64,000 nucleotides of DNA from Arsenophonus sp. aPb. Lineage in GTDB: Bacteria; Pseudomonadota; Gammaproteobacteria; Enterobacterales; Enterobacteriaceae. Shown piece by piece: positions 63,071 through 64,000 of the stretch; the stretch's first letter is position 1, and each line of letters begins with the position of its first letter. The notes under the pieces are model-generated. The model was given only the letters and a program-made list of their open reading frames with translations, had not been told where the DNA came from and did not search any database. The stretch covers positions 1,116,001-1,180,000 of the forward strand of contig NZ_CP123499.1 in the NCBI RefSeq assembly GCF_029873475.1. Direction: 5' to 3'. The translations under genes were made by a program, and so were the position numbers.

Positions 63071-64000
63071 ATGAAGAAGTTAAATATTTCTTTATTAGTT
63101 GGCGCTATGATGTTAACTAACAGTGCTGTTTCTGCCTTACCAACTATTACGGTACTCGCTACTGGCGGTACGATTGCTGGTGGCGGTGATTCAGCGACTC
63201 AATCCCAATATACAGCCGGTAAAGTTAGTATTGATGCATTAATTAATGCGGTACCTGAAATAGAGAAAATTGCCCATCTTAATGGCGAACAAATTGTTAA
63301 TATGGGTTCACAAGATATGAATGATCAGGTATGGCTAACTCTAGCAAAGAAAATTAATGCTGATTGTGATAAAACAGCAGGTTTTATTATTACCCATGGT
63401 ACTGATACGCTGGAGGAGACCGCTTATTTTTTACATTTAACCACCCATTGTTATAAACCGATTGTAATGGTTGGTGCGATGAAGCCGGCTACAGCATTAG
63501 GGACTGATGGGCCATTAAATCTCTATAACGCCGTTATTGTTGCCACTGACCAAGAGGCGGGCAAACGGGGAGTTTTATTAGCCATGGACGACAAAGTGAT
63601 TAGCGGTCGTAATGTGGTTAAAATGAATACCAATTTTGTTGAAGCATTTGAAGCGGTTAATGCAGGCCCAGAAGGTTTTATCTACAATGGCAAGGTGCAC
63701 TATTTAAGTGCGGCCGAACCCAGAGCAGATAAGGCTATTTTTGATATTAGTCAGTTAGATCAATTACCTAAAGTTGGCATTGTTTATAATTATTCAAATG
63801 CATCGGCACTGCCAGCCAAGTCATTTATCTATCATGGCTATCAAGGCATTGTGAGTGCTGGAGTGGGTAACGGTAACATGTATAATAAAATTTTTACGGT
63901 ACTGGCTGATGCGGTAAAACAGGGAATAGGGGTGGTTCGCGCTAGTCGTGTTCCGACCGGTTTTATAACGCGAAATGCAGAAGTTGATGATAGTAAATAT
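63071..64000 (+). CDS. ansB: Periplasmic L-asparaginase II (3' partial)
   Basis: 310 codons are visible; the frame is still open at the window end (E. coli AnsB has 348 residues). Signal peptide MKKLNISLLVGAMMLTNSAV ending near VSA. Active-site threonines lie in ITVLATGGTIAGG and in THGTDTLEETAYF; also KPIVMVGAMKPATALGTDG, the asparaginase signature. It turns asparagine into aspartate and ammonia in the periplasm. In E. coli it is FNR- and CRP-dependent. Confidence 0.95.
   Translation, partial: MKKLNISLLVGAMMLTNSAVSALPTITVLATGGTIAGGGDSATQSQYTAGKVSIDALINAVPEIEKIAHLNGEQIVNMGSQDMNDQVWLTLAKKINADCDKTAGFIITHGTDTLEETAYFLHLTTHCYKPIVMVGAMKPATALGTDGPLNLYNAVIVATDQEAGKRGVLLAMDDKVISGRNVVKMNTNFVEAFEAVNAGPEGFIYNGKVHYLSAAEPRADKAIFDISQLDQLPKVGIVYNYSNASALPAKSFIYHGYQGIVSAGVGNGNMYNKIFTVLADAVKQGIGVVRASRVPTGFITRNAEVDDSKY

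Noticed and set aside
1..64000. CRISPR arrays or prophage modules
   Set aside because: The only regular repeats are coding (138 bp and 306 bp) without spacers, and no phage structural gene was seen.

Overview
The window is a low-GC (AT-rich intergenic) chromosomal segment of a gammaproteobacterium in the Enterobacterales. Many genes are full-length matches to Escherichia coli K-12 proteins recalled from memory, with the E. coli gene order. The low GC, a TccC-type insecticidal toxin component, a large invasin-like surface protein and a pyocin/colicin locus point to an insect-associated member of the Morganellaceae (Arsenophonus, Providencia, Photorhabdus or Xenorhabdus type). The genus is an inference; no rRNA or tRNA gene was seen.

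Left part (1-13.4 kb): the 3' part of a protein with bacterial Ig-like repeats; a small lipoprotein; modE and acrZ without the usual modABC; a YiaY-like iron alcohol dehydrogenase homologue that has lost every metal ligand; yeeZ; dacC; a 708-residue unrecognised protein built of 138-bp tandem repeats; and the serine catabolism pair sdaC-sdaB.

Middle part (14.3-47.1 kb): an E. coli-like backbone (ybjG, grxA, ybjC, ybjN, artPIQM, ybjT, lysO, ybjD, macAB, cspD, clpSA, infA, aat, cydDC, trxB, lrp, ftsK, lolA, rarA, serS). It is thinned by loss of genes found here in E. coli. It is interrupted by an IS200/IS605 element (tnpA + tnpB with intact RuvC and zinc-finger residues), which sits next to a truncated yjbQ, and by a lone SLOG/LOG-like Rossmann protein.

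Right part (47.2-56.8 kb): an accessory island between serS and pflA. It holds a yefM-yoeB toxin-antitoxin pair flanked by IS6-like end sequences. Next comes an S-type pyocin-like bacteriocin with a colicin D-type tRNase tip and its immunity gene. Behind these lie two tandem ~1.19-kb displaced cassettes, each with a colicin E-type HNH DNase tip, an Im-type immunity gene and a fragment of a resolvase DNA-binding domain. The arrangement looks like a store of alternative warhead/immunity modules that could be swapped by homologous recombination, and is the most interesting system in the window. Across a 0.7-kb spacer is a tccC gene whose variable C-terminal domain carries an HExxH metallopeptidase motif but is put out of frame by one base in a G-run.

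Far right (56.8-64 kb): the anaerobic pyruvate formate-lyase locus pflA, pflB, focA, with an FNR-like box upstream of focA, then ycaO, and the 5' part of a periplasmic L-asparaginase gene (ansB) cut by the window end.
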